DNA from: Girardinichthys multiradiatus
Lineage: Eukaryota > Chordata > Actinopteri > Cyprinodontiformes > Goodeidae
NCBI RefSeq assembly: GCF_021462225.1
Contig: NC_061796.1
Location: 46,625,391-46,689,390 of the forward strand
Length of the DNA: 64,000 bases
Direction of reading: 5' to 3'
Shown here: positions 34,566-45,575 of the stretch, in pieces
Position numbering within the stretch: the first letter of the stretch is position 1
How the letters are laid out: every line of letters begins with the position of its first letter
Position numbers and translations under genes: made by a program
The notes under the pieces: generated by a model
Seen by the model: the letters and a program-made list of their open reading frames with translations, nothing else
Databases searched by the model: none
Told to the model about the DNA's origin: nothing

Positions 34566-36625
34566 ATGACAAAGTCTGTAATAAACTATAATAACCACTC
34601 AGGACCAGCAGTAGATGATGACATCATAAACTACATGAAAAATATTCTGAATATGAATAAATATTCTGTTTTAGTTCTAACTTCAGTCCAGAGACAATAA
34701 TAATTTAACATTTTTCCATCTGTATCTAAGCTGAAAACTATTTTATCTACTTTCTTCATTAGTGCCATCTGAAAGTATCAAAAATCAAACCATTCTCAAT
34801 TAATTTCATATTAGAAACATGTTTTTATGTTTGAGGATTTTTCTCCACATGTTGATTTTTCATAAACCTAAAGTATGATACTTTAGATGAAATTAGACGA
34901 TTTGATGTGTTGTCTGCTTTTCTACTGTAGAATAAAGGTGATGCTAGTCGTTTGACATTGGTTTCATTGTTTGGATCCTGGTAAAGCTGCTGCACAGAGT
35001 CAGTTTCAGTCGGTGCTGGTCAGCTCGGCTCTTCGCCTTCAGGCACTTATGCAGTTTTGGTTGTTTCATACCCGATTGTCAAATAGAACCTGCTAATCCT
35101 TTTAAAGAGGGAAAATTTTCATTCCCTGCGTAAGGATGGGTGGTTTTCCATACATTTCACTGATTTTGGAAGGAAGTACAGTTTGTTTAAATCAGTTCCA
35201 CCAGCAGGAGGTTATTTTGGTTTCATCAGATGTAATGACCCAAGATTCTTTAGCAGCCAAATGGTCCAACTGGTTGTTAGTAGCACAATCAATGGAAACA
35301 TCGTATAATAAAGAATCTTTTAAAAATAACGTAGATTTATGTTGGATTATATGTAAGATTTATCTCCTATATTAATTAACTACCAAAGCTGATACTCGAT
35401 GGTTAAGTACAAAGGTAGGAAATGGTTTGTTGACGGTTCTAAAATGGAAGAACTGAACAAAATGGCAGCCTGAGGGTGTGGCATGAATCAGTGAAAGGGT
35501 CGAGTTAAACTCCCCGAGGAACTGTGGACATGAACAAAGTATGCTAAGATTATTTTCCTAAAACAGTTTGTCGCATTCGCAGAGATACACTTACAGCAGC
35601 TTCTAAAAACACTTTTGGCTTTCCATATTTACCAACCACTCATTTTCTGTCCTGGCACTAAACAGAAACCAATAAATAATTGACTAAAACTTGTTTTGGA
35701 TGACAGTGGCAACCACCTGGAACCAGCGTATTCTTGTTCTGATTGTACACATCGGACTGTGTTAGAAAATCTTCAAATCAGTTTGTTTTCATTCAGGCAG
35801 ATCTGGATGAAACATTCCTTCAGCTTGAAGAATGACTCGTTTAAATTAAAAATGTATTGTCTAATTCTGAAGGAGTTTTGTTCAGTTACAGTGTCTACTG
35901 TTTGTCTAACAGGATAATGTTCTTTTTTACATGGCTGCACACAGTAGCTGGCACTTTCTGGCCTCCATAGTTTGGAAATCTCAGTTTTCACAAATAAAAC
36001 TGTATCTGTATCAGAGGAAATGTTCTGATTTGCCAAACTGTGAACAGGACCAACAGAACCACTGTCTGTAGATGCAGTGGGGAAGTTGGCAGGTGAGAAC
36101 AGAATAAGATCTTATTTTACAGAAAGTTGGCTGTTACAGTAGTAGCACTGCTTGAATAATCAGCAACAAACTAATAAGAATACAATCTCCATTAAAACTT
36201 TGAAATTCCAATTAAGGAAAGACATGAGGGAATTAATTTAACTGAACTGAAAATACTCCCTCACTAATGAACAAATGACTTTTAATCTTCTCAGTCATAT
36301 CAGAAGGATTTGTCCCTATGTTATGGGCTGGTTGGGAGTTAGAGGAAATGCCGAGTGCTTTCTGAAATAATTTCCAAACCTCAGAGCCTCAGCTATAATC
36401 TTGTTTCCTTCAGTTGGAAAGTGTTTTATTGGAAAAGCTGTTAGAAGTCCTTGTCTTTTCTTGCAGCCGGTGAGAGGATTCAAAGCTGAAGTTCCAGAGC
36501 TCTAATCAGAGCTGCAGGATTTTACTGTCCTACCAGGAATCACCTTAGCCTGGTCCTTTTTTTGTAGATCACTTCTGCCCTCTAGTGGTGACAGCCCAGA
36601 CTGCAGCTTTATGATGCGCAGGGTG
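34566..36625. other. intron, no feature recognised
   Basis: AT-rich intronic DNA between transposon clusters. No exon, RNA gene or recognisable repeat. Confidence 0.4.
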
Positions 36626-36639
36626 GTGTTTTTTTTTAG

Positions 36640-36993
36640 TCATTTTTTTCTACCACTTATTCCATAGTGGGTCATGGGGGAGCTGGTGTCTATCTCCAGC
36701 AGTCTGTGGGTGAGAGGCAGGGTACACTCTGGACATGTCACCAGTCCATCGCAGGGCAACACACAAACAACCATGCACACTCATTCATACACCTAAGGGC
36801 AATTTAGAGTGACCAATTAACCTAACAGGCATGTCTTTGGACTGTGGGAGGAAGCCAGAGTACCCGGTGAGAACCCACGCATGCACTGGGAGAACATGCA
36901 AACTCCATGCAGAAAGACCCCAGGTCGGGAATCGAACCCAGGACCTTCTTGCTGCAAGGCAACAGTGCTACCAACTGCGCCACCGTGCAGCCC
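36640..36993 (-). mobile_element. tRNA-derived SINE with 14-bp target duplication
   Basis: On the minus strand the head starts GGCTGCACGGTGGCGCAGTT. The A box TGGCGCAGTTGG and B box GGTTCGATTCC fit RNA polymerase III consensus exactly, as in a tRNA. A long body follows with TCCTCCCACAGTCCAAAGAC and GCCCTGCGATGGACTGGTGAC, a widespread fish repeat. The direct repeat GTGTTTTTTTTTTA flanks it at 36626-36639 and 36994-37007. Confidence 0.85.
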
Positions 36994-37009
36994 GTGTTTT
37001 TTTTTTATT

Positions 37010-37819
37010 GTTTTGTAATTTTGGTCAGATTTAAGAAGCAGATTCAGCACAGCACCCCTGTTCAAAAAATAAGGGTCAGGTTGAAACCTAAAGGGGGAAA
37101 TTAATGAACATGCCAACAGGAACCTTTCTAGAGCATCTGGAGGGCCTTTAAACGTGAGACACCACAACAGGAAGGAGGAAGAGAGCTTTAAAATAGACCT
37201 AAAAATGTGGTAGCAACGGTCTATAATGTGTTATTTTTACAAACTTTGCTAAAACCTAATCATTTGTTAGTTTCTGTTTAAACTAAGCTAAACTATTTTA
37301 AAATTATTTGAACGGAATAAGTTTTGAATTATTATGTGACATATTTTAATTTATATTTCTTACAAACTAATGTTTTTTTATTTAAAATTAAAGATGTTAA
37401 TTTGTAAATAACAGTAAATTCATTTAAATAGTTTGAATTTTTTGAACCTGAATACAGCTTGATTGAACTAAGAGGAGGAGAAGACAAAGAGCTGTCCACC
37501 CGTCCTTCCCGGTCAGCCGGGCCTTAATTTGGGCTGGAGACAAAGGATGGAAACGCAATATTCTTCCACATCATGACTAATAGAGAAAAGATTATTCTGA
37601 ATGCATTATTGAATGCTGAAGGCATTTAAACTATGACAGCACAGATGTGGAACAGCTCTTGAAAACAGAAAAGTAATATTTGTTGTTTGGTAAATTTTTG
37701 CCAAACAAGCATTTTTTGATTCCTTCACTTTAGTAATTGGACTCATCCCATTCTGAACCATCTTTAGGCCCGTTTATCTGTTCATTCAGGGCCTGCAGGT
37801 GTGTTTTAGGGCCCGGGTT
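37010..37819. other. intron, no feature recognised
   Basis: AT-rich intronic DNA between the SINE and the next transposon remnant. Confidence 0.4.
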
Positions 37820-38332
37820 TGTAAACAGGCTATGCAAAAACCAGACTGACTTTGACTAGGCCATTGACACCTCTTGATTTTTTTTTTTTTTTTTTTCAGC
37901 CATTCTGTTGTAGATTAGCCAGTTTTTGGAAACATTTTCCTGTTTGGACCTAGCTTCAGCTATTAGACAGATGTCCTCACATTTGGCTGTGGTACAGAGG
38001 AGTTCATAGCTCATAGTCAACTAAATGACTGCAAGCTGCCCAGGTCCTGAGGCTGCAAAACAAGCCCAGATCATCACTTCTCCACTACTGTGCTTGGTAG
38101 TTGGTGTGAGGGTTACTGTCCTGATGTGCTGTGTTTGGTTTCTTCCATCATGTTGCTGGGTATTATGGTCAAACATCTCTACTTTAGTCCATACTTGTTG
38201 AATCTGATTGTTCTGTAATGAACTTTAACATTTAGGAAACCAACTGAGGCCTGTGGAGTTTAAGAAGGAGCTCTTGGATTTGAGGTAGTTTTCCATGCTC
38301 TGACCTTGAGATGACTTTGCTGGCCCCATCTA

Positions 38333-39942
38333 CAGGTCCTTCTCAAAATATTAGCATATTGTGATCAAGTTCATTATTTTCCATAATGTCATGATGAAAA
38401 TTTAACATTCATATATTTTAGATTCATTGCACACTAACTGAAATATTTCAGGTCTTTTATTGTCTTAATACGGATGATTTTGGCATACAGCTCATGAAAA
38501 CCCAAAATTCCTATCTCACAAAATTAGCATATCATTAAAAGGGTCTCTAAACGAGCTATGAACCTAATCATCTGAATCAACGAGTTAACTCTAAACACCT
38601 GCAAAAGATTCCTGAGGCCTTTAAAACTCCCAGCCTGGTTCATCACTCAAAACCCCAATCATGGGTAAGACTGCCGACCTGACTGCTGTCCAGAAGGCCA
38701 CTATTGACACCCTCAAGCAAGAGGGTAAGACACAGAAAGACATTTCTGAACAAATAGGCTGTTCCCAGAGTGCTGTATCAAGGCACCTCAGTGGGAAGTC
38801 TGTGGGAAGGAAAAAGTGTGGCAGAAAACGCTGCACAACGAGAAGAGGTGACCGGACCCTGAGGAAGATTGTGGAGAAGGGCCGATTCCAGACCTTGGGG
38901 GACCTGCGGAAGCAGTGGACTGAGTCTGGAGTAGAAACATCCAGAGCCACCGTGCACAGGCGTGTGCAGGAAATGGGCTACAGGTGCCGCATTCCCCAGG
39001 TCAAGCCACTTTTGAACCAGAAACAGCGGCAGAAGCGCCTGACCTGGGCTACAGAGAAGCAGCACTGGACTGTTGCTCAGTGGTCCAATGTACTTTTTTC
39101 GGATGAAAGCAAATTCTGCATGTCATTCAGAAATCAAGGTGCCAGAGTCTGGAGGAAGACTGGGGAGAAGGAAATGCCAAAATGCCAGAAGTCCAGTGTC
39201 AAGTACCCACAGTCAGTGATGGTCTGGGGTGCCGTGTCAGCTGCTGGTGTTGGTCCACTGTGTTTTATCAAGGGCAGGGTCAATGCAGCTAGCTATCAGG
39301 AGATTTTGGAGCACTTCATGCTTCCATCTGCTGAAAAGCTTTATGGAGATGAAGATTTCATTTTTCAGCACGACCTGGCACCTGCTCACAGTGCCAAAAC
39401 CACTGGTAAATGGTTTACTGACCATGGTATCACTGTGCTCAATTGGCCTGCCAACTCTCCTGACCTGAACCCCATAGAGAATCTGTGGGATATTGTGAAG
39501 AGAACGTTGAGAGACTCAAGACCCAACACTCTGGATGAGCTAAAGGCCGCTATCGAAGCATCCTGGGCCTCCATAAGACCTCAGCAGTGCCACAGGCTGA
39601 TTGCCTCCATGCCACGCCGCATTGAAGCAGTCATTTCTGCAAAAGGATTCCTGACCAAGTATTGAGTGCATAACTGTACATGATTATTTGAAGGTTGACG
39701 TTTTTTGTATTAAAAACACTTTTCTTTTATTGGTCGGATGAAATATGCTAATTTTGTGAGATAGGAATTTTGGGTTTTCATGAGCTGTATGCCAAAATCA
39801 TCCGTATTAAGACAATAAAAGACCTGAAATATTTCAGTTAGTGTGCAATGAATCTAAAATATATGAATGTTACATTTTCATCATGACATTATGGAAAATA
39901 ATAAACTTAATCAAAATATGCTAATATTTTGAGAAGGACCTG
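38333..39942 (+). mobile_element. apparently intact DD34E Tc1-like transposon
   Basis: The 200-bp terminal inverted repeats (38333-38532 and 39743-39942), beginning CAGGTCCTTCTCAAAATATT, differ at only four positions by my reading. The TA target duplication is at 38331-38332 and 39943-39944. The element is 1610 bp with one uninterrupted transposase frame. Near-identical ends and an open frame point to recent insertion. It lies within an older Tc1-type remnant in the gabbr1 intron. Confidence 0.93.
38661..39665 (+). CDS. Tc1-like transposase, full length
   Basis: A 334-residue frame, the usual length for Tc1 transposases, from MGKTADLTAV to FLTKY. Residues 8-45 form a helix-turn-helix (KTQKDISEQIGCSQSAVSRH) and a second DNA-binding part follows a GRKRC hook at 54-58. 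Catalytic residues are D148 (LFSDESKF), D238 (FQHDLAPAHS) and E273 (SPDLNPIENLW), spacing DD34E. No stop, frameshift or missing catalytic residue is visible. It would excise and reinsert its own element by cut and paste at TA sites. Its reading direction is opposite to gabbr1. Confidence 0.93.
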   Translation: MGKTADLTAVQKATIDTLKQEGKTQKDISEQIGCSQSAVSRHLSGKSVGRKKCGRKRCTTRRGDRTLRKIVEKGRFQTLGDLRKQWTESGVETSRATVHRRVQEMGYRCRIPQVKPLLNQKQRQKRLTWATEKQHWTVAQWSNVLFSDESKFCMSFRNQGARVWRKTGEKEMPKCQKSSVKYPQSVMVWGAVSAAGVGPLCFIKGRVNAASYQEILEHFMLPSAEKLYGDEDFIFQHDLAPAHSAKTTGKWFTDHGITVLNWPANSPDLNPIENLWDIVKRTLRDSRPNTLDELKAAIEASWASIRPQQCHRLIASMPRRIEAVISAKGFLTKY

Positions 39943-40689
39943 TAGAGGTGGCCTTTCCACAACATGAAGATGTCTCAAGCAGCCACAAATTTACAATGAT
40001 GTATTTACATTATGTTAGCTTTAGATTTTAACACTGAAATGGAAGCTGGATGTAAGTTCAGGGTGCACTTTATACCAAAACAACAAACAGGAAACTATCT
40101 GAAATATTAACCAAACTGACCTATTTAACATAAATAAATCAAATGACCATAATTCACCTCACCTAAGTAAGACAAACAAGAGAAAGCAAGCTGCCTTAAA
40201 GGTTTTCTGCATATGAATAATCGCTGTAAAATAGGATTTAAATAGTTTAGAATTGGCCTTAAAACCTTTTATAAAACAGACAGGCAGGAATAGTTGGTCC
40301 TCAAAGATCATTGCTGATAACTTCTCTAACTGGCGTTGAGAAAACACACGTGTATTTTAAAGAGGTTATTTTTCAAAACTCCTGCTTTTACAAAGAGGTC
40401 AAACCGATGATTTATAATTGAAAGCTTGCTTCTCTGAGGTCATTGCTGATGTCTTTCTGCCTTGGCATTGTGTTAACACACACCTGTTTACTTCAGAGCA
40501 GCGAACTGACTAATCTACCAGGTTTTAGGGGTTCTTCACTCATCAGCAGCACCTGGTTGCTACATTCTGCCTTCATCTTTGCTTCATACATCATGTCAGT
40601 GTGGGATCTGAGATGTGCTTCTGTTCCTAAACACTCACATTTGAGCATGACTATGTATTTAATAGTCTTAGAGTTTTAATCTGTTTTGT

Positions 40690-41587
40690 GTTAAAAAATA
40701 TAAATTTTGATGCATGGAAGGTAAAATTGATAAAAATCTGAATTAGGATGTCTAATTTTTGCAGAAAGTTTGAGTAGCTGATTTGATTCTGTTAGTCACT
40801 TCAGTATGACGGGGGATAAAATGTATATTTGTTTCAGAAATTGTGCAAAATAATAATCAAGTTATTATTTCTGATTGTATGTGAAAAGCAGCGCATCAAA
40901 AGAGAAGAAAATGGCATTTCCTGTAAGAAATCTCTCTTTTGCATTGATATACAGTGACACTTTGGTCACAGATGACCTGCTCCAGAGTTTTCATCCAGTA
41001 TTTATCGGGAACTTATCCTAGCCTGGAACACAGAGTTAACAGGTTCAGGAGGTAAAAAATCTGACATTCTTCTCTGCAGCTCCTATTCTGGGATTTCAAG
41101 ACGTTTCGAAAACATGATGTATGTAGTGTCACTCAACAAGCTCTGGTTGTTGCATTGGGGTTTCTTACTGGAGGGAAGTGCCTGGAAAACCTCTAAAGGA
41201 GGCATCCTTGACAAATGCCAGAACTTTCCCACCTGACTCATTTTAACGCGGAGGAAAAGTCAAAGCGGTTGTAAATATGACTCTTTAAAATCCGAGTCTA
41301 GTTCGTGTTATTCTTTAATTATAAATTTAAGATAAATCTACTGAAACTTATTTGATGGAGCAAAAGCAACACACTTGAATTTTGTTTAATGATGTTAAAA
41401 ACACAAATTAAAGCTCCTAAAAAAACTCAAATGTTGCATCTGGAGGGAAAAAAAAGGTTTTGGTCATGGAACAAAAATGAGAACATGGCAAAAATATGGC
41501 CAGATATTTATAGTTTGTCATATTTATAATTTATATTGAAAATACATTAGAAAGTAGTGCAGACAAATAAAAAGAGAAAAGTCTTAC
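40690..41587. other. intron, no feature recognised
   Basis: AT-rich intronic DNA immediately downstream (in gene direction) of the microexon. No repeat identified. Confidence 0.4.
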
Positions 41588-41605
41588 CTGTGTAGTTTCT
41601 GTCAT
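41588..41605 (-). CDS. gabbr1: gabbr1 microexon (18 nt), linker before the Venus-flytrap domain
   Basis: Eighteen bases, ATGACAGAAACTACACAG, lie between a plausible acceptor (TTTGCCCACCCAAG) and a consensus donor (GTAAGAC). In phase 1 they give a split Tyr codon, D-R-N-Y-T and the first base of a Gly codon. The upstream Sushi 2 exon leaves in phase 1 and the Venus-flytrap exon enters in phase 1, so inclusion keeps the frame. N-Y-T is an N-glycosylation sequon. Mammalian GABA-B1a has a short linker with an N-R-T sequon at this point, which supports homology. Without the microexon the flanking exons still join in frame, so it could be optional. There is no transcript evidence. Confidence 0.7.
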
Positions 41606-41829
41606 CTTGGGTGGGCAAACAGAGAAAGAAGAAAAAAGCACAAATAAATGCGTGTAAATGTGTATTTAGTACGCAGCAAAGTTAATTTCAGCTTCACTGT
41701 TTTACTGTGTACATTCCTCTGTTTCTGCTCTTTGTTGCATATATTTTTACTGATTGCTATATTTTCTCTTTTCAACGTTAGATCTAGTTTTGTATGTTAT
41801 ACTTAGTTTTCTTTTTACTTAAGTATTAG

Positions 41830-42700
41830 GCTTGTTAACCCGGACCTGAGTCCAAATTTCGTTCCTTAACATGTAAATGTGAGCTGGTCCACACCACTGT
41901 GATGGGTCTGAGACCCACTACAGACAGATGGTCCACAAACTGACTCAGTGGTGCTCCAGGAACCACCTTATCTTGAACACCAGCAAGATAGGAGATCCAG
42001 GAAGACTGGGGGAGGCGGAGGAGCATGTAAACAGCATAAAGTTCCTGAACATTCACATTTCTCTGACCTCTCCTGGACTGTGAACACCTCCCATCTGGTA
42101 AAGCAGGACCAACAGTGGCTCTTCTTTCTCAGGAAGCTGATCCAACTGGACTCTCTACTCAGCTGCTCAAAAACTGAAAGCATCCTGTGCCTTAGTGTGA
42201 CAGTGTGGTACAGGAGCTCCACAGGAGACAAAGGACTTAGCACGGGTCGTAAGGACAGCACAGGGGATTGTGGGATGTTGTCTACTGGATCTGGAAGAGG
42301 TTTATGCGGCACGAGTCCAGAAAAGAGCCAGACACATTGCTACATACCACACCCACCCAGGCAACGCACTGTTTGTCCCACTTCCTTAAGGAAAACGATT
42401 CAGGAACATCACATCAAAAACAACTGAACTCAGAGTTTCTTTCCTAAAATAGTGAAGGCTGTCATCCCCCTGCAGGCAGACACAAAAAAATCCCTGCTGA
42501 CAACCAGCCCATCTCAGACTGTTTCAGCACAAGCTGCACTTCATGTAAATACCAGATACTACATGCCACATTCCATGTTCTCTTTTTCTAGAAGTGTTTT
42601 TACATTTTCTAAATGTCTATAACCTACATTTGTATCTTTTGAGCCGAATCTCAGCTAAATTTCACTATGGTGACATAATGACAATAAAGAGTCTTGAATC
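41830..42700 (+). mobile_element. 3' end of a LINE (Rex1/Babar- or related clade), decayed
   Basis: Pieces of a reverse-transcriptase C terminus are readable: FLNIHISLTSPGL then DLSWTVNTSHLVKQDQQ and LFFLRKLIQLDSLLSC, followed by VTVWYRSSTGD. These resemble WTVNTS.L.KKAQQRLFFLRKL from fish LINEs. The segment ends with CATAATGACAATAAAGAGTC, an AATAAA polyadenylation-type signal. Frameshifts are present. Confidence 0.65.
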
Positions 42701-42709
42701 CTTGTAATT

Positions 42710-43800
42710 ATATATAAATAATAATTTAGCATGAAAGAAAATACATTTTTAATTTGCTCCACTAGATGGCAGCAATGCAACACTGACGTCGCCCTGTGAA
42801 GAGCATCAGGGTTAGTCGATGTGGAGCCGATCTTCTTACCAGGAGGCCAATTATTATGTAAATGCTCTACAACATATTCCAGAAACGTGTTAAAAAAAAA
42901 AAAAAAAAACTTCTAAAAGCAGAAATAAACATCAGAGTTTTTTATCCTGAATCTGAAGCTAAACCCGAACAATTTAGCTTTTGATAAATCTTTGTACAGG
43001 ATTGCTCGTTTCAACTGTCCTGATAATCCCTCTTTCATCTCCTTAAATATCACCATTCCCATAGCAACTTCACTGGTTACCATACCAACATTTCCTTCAT
43101 CCTGCTCCTTTCTTCTGCCCATAAATCCTCATTTATTTGCACTAATTGGAACAAAACGTTCCAGACAGCCATCTGTTGTTGCTGTGAACGCTTCTGTTTG
43201 TGAATGAAGTCCCCAACATCTTCTCAGACGCTCATCACAGATTCATTCACTGTATGGACTTCTTCTTCTCCTCCTTCTACGGCTCTACCTGCCAAACAAC
43301 CACAAACCCCTCAGAGGATCACGCTCTGATTGGTCGGATCATTAATTGCCTAGCAACCAGGCAGGAGAGCAGGTGTTTGTAATTACCTGGTGTTCCTGTT
43401 CATGTTAGTGAGGGGACACAGGATGCTGAATTTAACACTAAAATCTGTTTTTCTACCTCTTTACCTATTTTGTAACATATAGAAAATATGTATTAGAATA
43501 GAATAATTATATTTTTTTATTACACATTTATTTCTTTAATTATTTTTCTTTCATTTATTGATGGCATACTTTTTTATATTTTTGTGTATTTTAATTTTCT
43601 ATTTTCCTTAAATTGAAAAAAGTAATATCACAACAGATCAATTTTTAAAAAACAATTTGACATTTATTTAATTATTTTATTTATTCTTATTATTGTAGCA
43701 TGCCATACAAGTATGGCATGCTACAGCTCAATAATTGCAAAAATGAAACAGTTAAATGTTTATTTGCTGCTGGAACATTGTTGCAGTCAACTGGATTGAA
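42710..43800. other. intron, mostly without features
   Basis: Intronic DNA with an A run at 42893-42909, an AT-rich zone 43430-43690 and the hairpin at 43694-43725 listed separately. No exon recognised. Confidence 0.45.
43694..43725. other. perfect 14-bp hairpin
   Basis: TGTAGCATGCCATA (43694-43707), loop CAAG, then its exact reverse complement (43712-43725). Beyond a short interruption, ATTATTG on the left and CAATAAT on the right could extend pairing. It stands 80 bp left of a Tc1-like element but is not part of its ends. Confidence 0.9.
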
Positions 43801-43803
43801 ATA

Positions 43804-45022
43804 CATTCACCGGCCACTTTATTAGGTATACCTTGCTAGTACCGGGTTGGACTCCCTTTTACCTTCAGAACTGCCTTAATCCTTCGTGGCATAGATTTAA
43901 CAAGGTACTGGACACATTCCTCAGAGAGTTTGGTCCATATTGACATGATAGCATCACACAGATGCTGCAGATTGGTCGGCTGCATCCATGTTGTGAATCT
44001 CCCATTTCACCACATCCCAAAGGTGCTCTATTGGACTGAGATCTGAGATCTGGTGACTGTGGAGGTCATTTGAGTCCAGTGAACTCATTGTCATGTTCAA
44101 GAAACCAGTTTGAGATGATTTGTGCTTTATGACATGGCACGTTATCCTGCTGGAAGTAACCATCAGAAGATGGGTACACTGTGGTCATAAAGGGATGGAC
44201 CTGGTCAGCAACAATACTGACCAGGTGTAGGCTGTGGCGTTGACACGATGCTCAGTTGGTACTAAGGGGCCCAAAGTGTGCCAAGAAAATATCCCCCACA
44301 CCATTACACCACCACCACCAGCCTGAACCGTTGATACAAGGCAGGATGGATCCATGCTTTCATGTTGTTGACGACAAATTCTGACCCTAACATCTGAATG
44401 TTGCGGCAGAAATAGAGACTCATCAGACCAGGCAACGTTTTTCTAATCTTCTATTGTCCAATTTTGGTGAACCTGTGTGACTTGTAGCCTCAGTTTCCTG
44501 TTCTTAGCTGACAGGAGTGGCACCCGGTGTGGTCTTCTGCTGCTGTAGCCCATCCACCTCAAGGTTTGACATGTTGTGTGTTCAGAGATGCTCTTCTGCA
44601 TGCCTTGGTTGTAACGAGGGGTTATTTGAGTTACTGTTGCCTTTCTATCAGCTGGAACCAGTCTGGCCATTCACCTCTGACCTCTGGCATCAACAAGGCA
44701 TTTGTGCCCACAGAACTGGATCACTGGATATTTTCTCATTTTCTCTGTAAACCCAAGAGATGGCAGTGAGTGAAAATCCCAGTAGATCAGCAGTTTCTGA
44801 AATATTCAGACCAGCCTGTCTGGCACCAACAACCATGCTATGTTCAAAGTCACTTAAATCACCTTTCTTCCCCGTTCTGATGCTCGGTTTGAACTGCAGC
44901 AGATCATCTTGATCATGTCTTCATGCCTAAATGCATTGAGTTGCTGCCATGTGATTGGCTGATTAGAAATTTGCGTTAATGAGCAGTTGGACAGGTGTAC
45001 CTAATAAAGTGGACGGTGAGTG
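43804..45022 (-). mobile_element. Tc1/mariner-like transposon, full length but dead
   Basis: The ends CATTCACCGGCCACTTTATT and, reversed, CACTCACCGTCCACTTTATT match over about 30 bp including TTAGGTA.ACC, and are flanked by TA. Minus-strand pieces read TVTQITPRYNQGMQKSISEHT, SSRRPHRVPLLSAKNRK and SPIEHLWDVVKWEI, parts of a Tc1-type transposase. Stops and frame changes separate them. Length is 1219 bp. Confidence 0.85.
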
Positions 45023-45389
45023 TATGTCATCATTTTAGGTGCAACAGAAACATTTTTCTGATCAGTTTCCTTTTTGTGACCTTGTATGCATATCTGTCTT
45101 TATTCTCTGAGACTTCACACCCAGAAACAGTAAACTAAAAGTTGTTTTTTACAGCGATGAACCATGAGTTAGCTTCGGAGTTGACGAGCTTTTATAGAAG
45201 AGAAACAAAACTCAGATTTTTCAGTTTTAAATCTGCTAACAATCAGACTATTTCAGTCATCAGACAGAACCGGTGAATCGTTGTTTATCGTCATACTTTG
45301 AAATGCAATATATGAGCTTAAACATACTGGTCACCCCCTGCAATAAGCAGCAGGACTGGGAACGCCGTCTCACTGACTGAGACACTCAC

Positions 45390-45575
45390 ACAGGCATGTG
45401 GGTTTAGGAGCATCCCATTTGCCAAGCTTGGTGCAATGGCTGATGTTTCTTCCTTCCAGGATGAAGCCGGCGTTGCAGCTGTAATGAAGAACCGTCCCTT
45501 CTACTGGGGGCCCGGGAGGCCTCGCCGTCACTCTGCCGTTCTCCAGGGACGTCCACACCCTCGGGCACAGCAGCA
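45390..45575 (-). CDS. gabbr1: gabbr1 exon, Sushi domain 2
   Basis: After a split leucine codon the exon reads LLCPRVWTSLENGRV and later YSCNAGF, SHC and GKWDAPKPTC. That gives four Sushi cysteines and the conserved Trp, matching mammalian GABA-B1a Sushi 2 (LENG, W.PKP.C). An NIS glycosylation sequon is present. The acceptor is CATCTTCTCAG. Two overlapping donors exist; GTGAGT after 45390 keeps phase 1, as the next exons require. The exon is 186 nt. Skipping it would remove one Sushi domain without shifting frame, since both flanking phases are 1. Confidence 0.94.

Larger units (their letters stand above)
37820..40680 (-). mobile_element. old Tc1-type remnant hosting a younger Tc1 transposon
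   Basis: Outside the inserted element, the two flanks (37820-38332 and 39943-40680) match the order of blocks in the remnant at 14470-15650. On the minus strand 38110-38020 reads KHSSGEVMIWACFAASGPGQL, the conserved Tc1 central block. The left flank includes GACTTTGACTAGGCCATTG, typical of the reversed WPSQSP region. Decayed and split. Confidence 0.6.

Noticed and set aside
45386..45392. Alternative donor two bases earlier at the end of the Sushi 2 exon (CT/GTGTGAG)
   Set aside because: It would leave in phase 2, which fits neither the microexon nor the Venus-flytrap exon.
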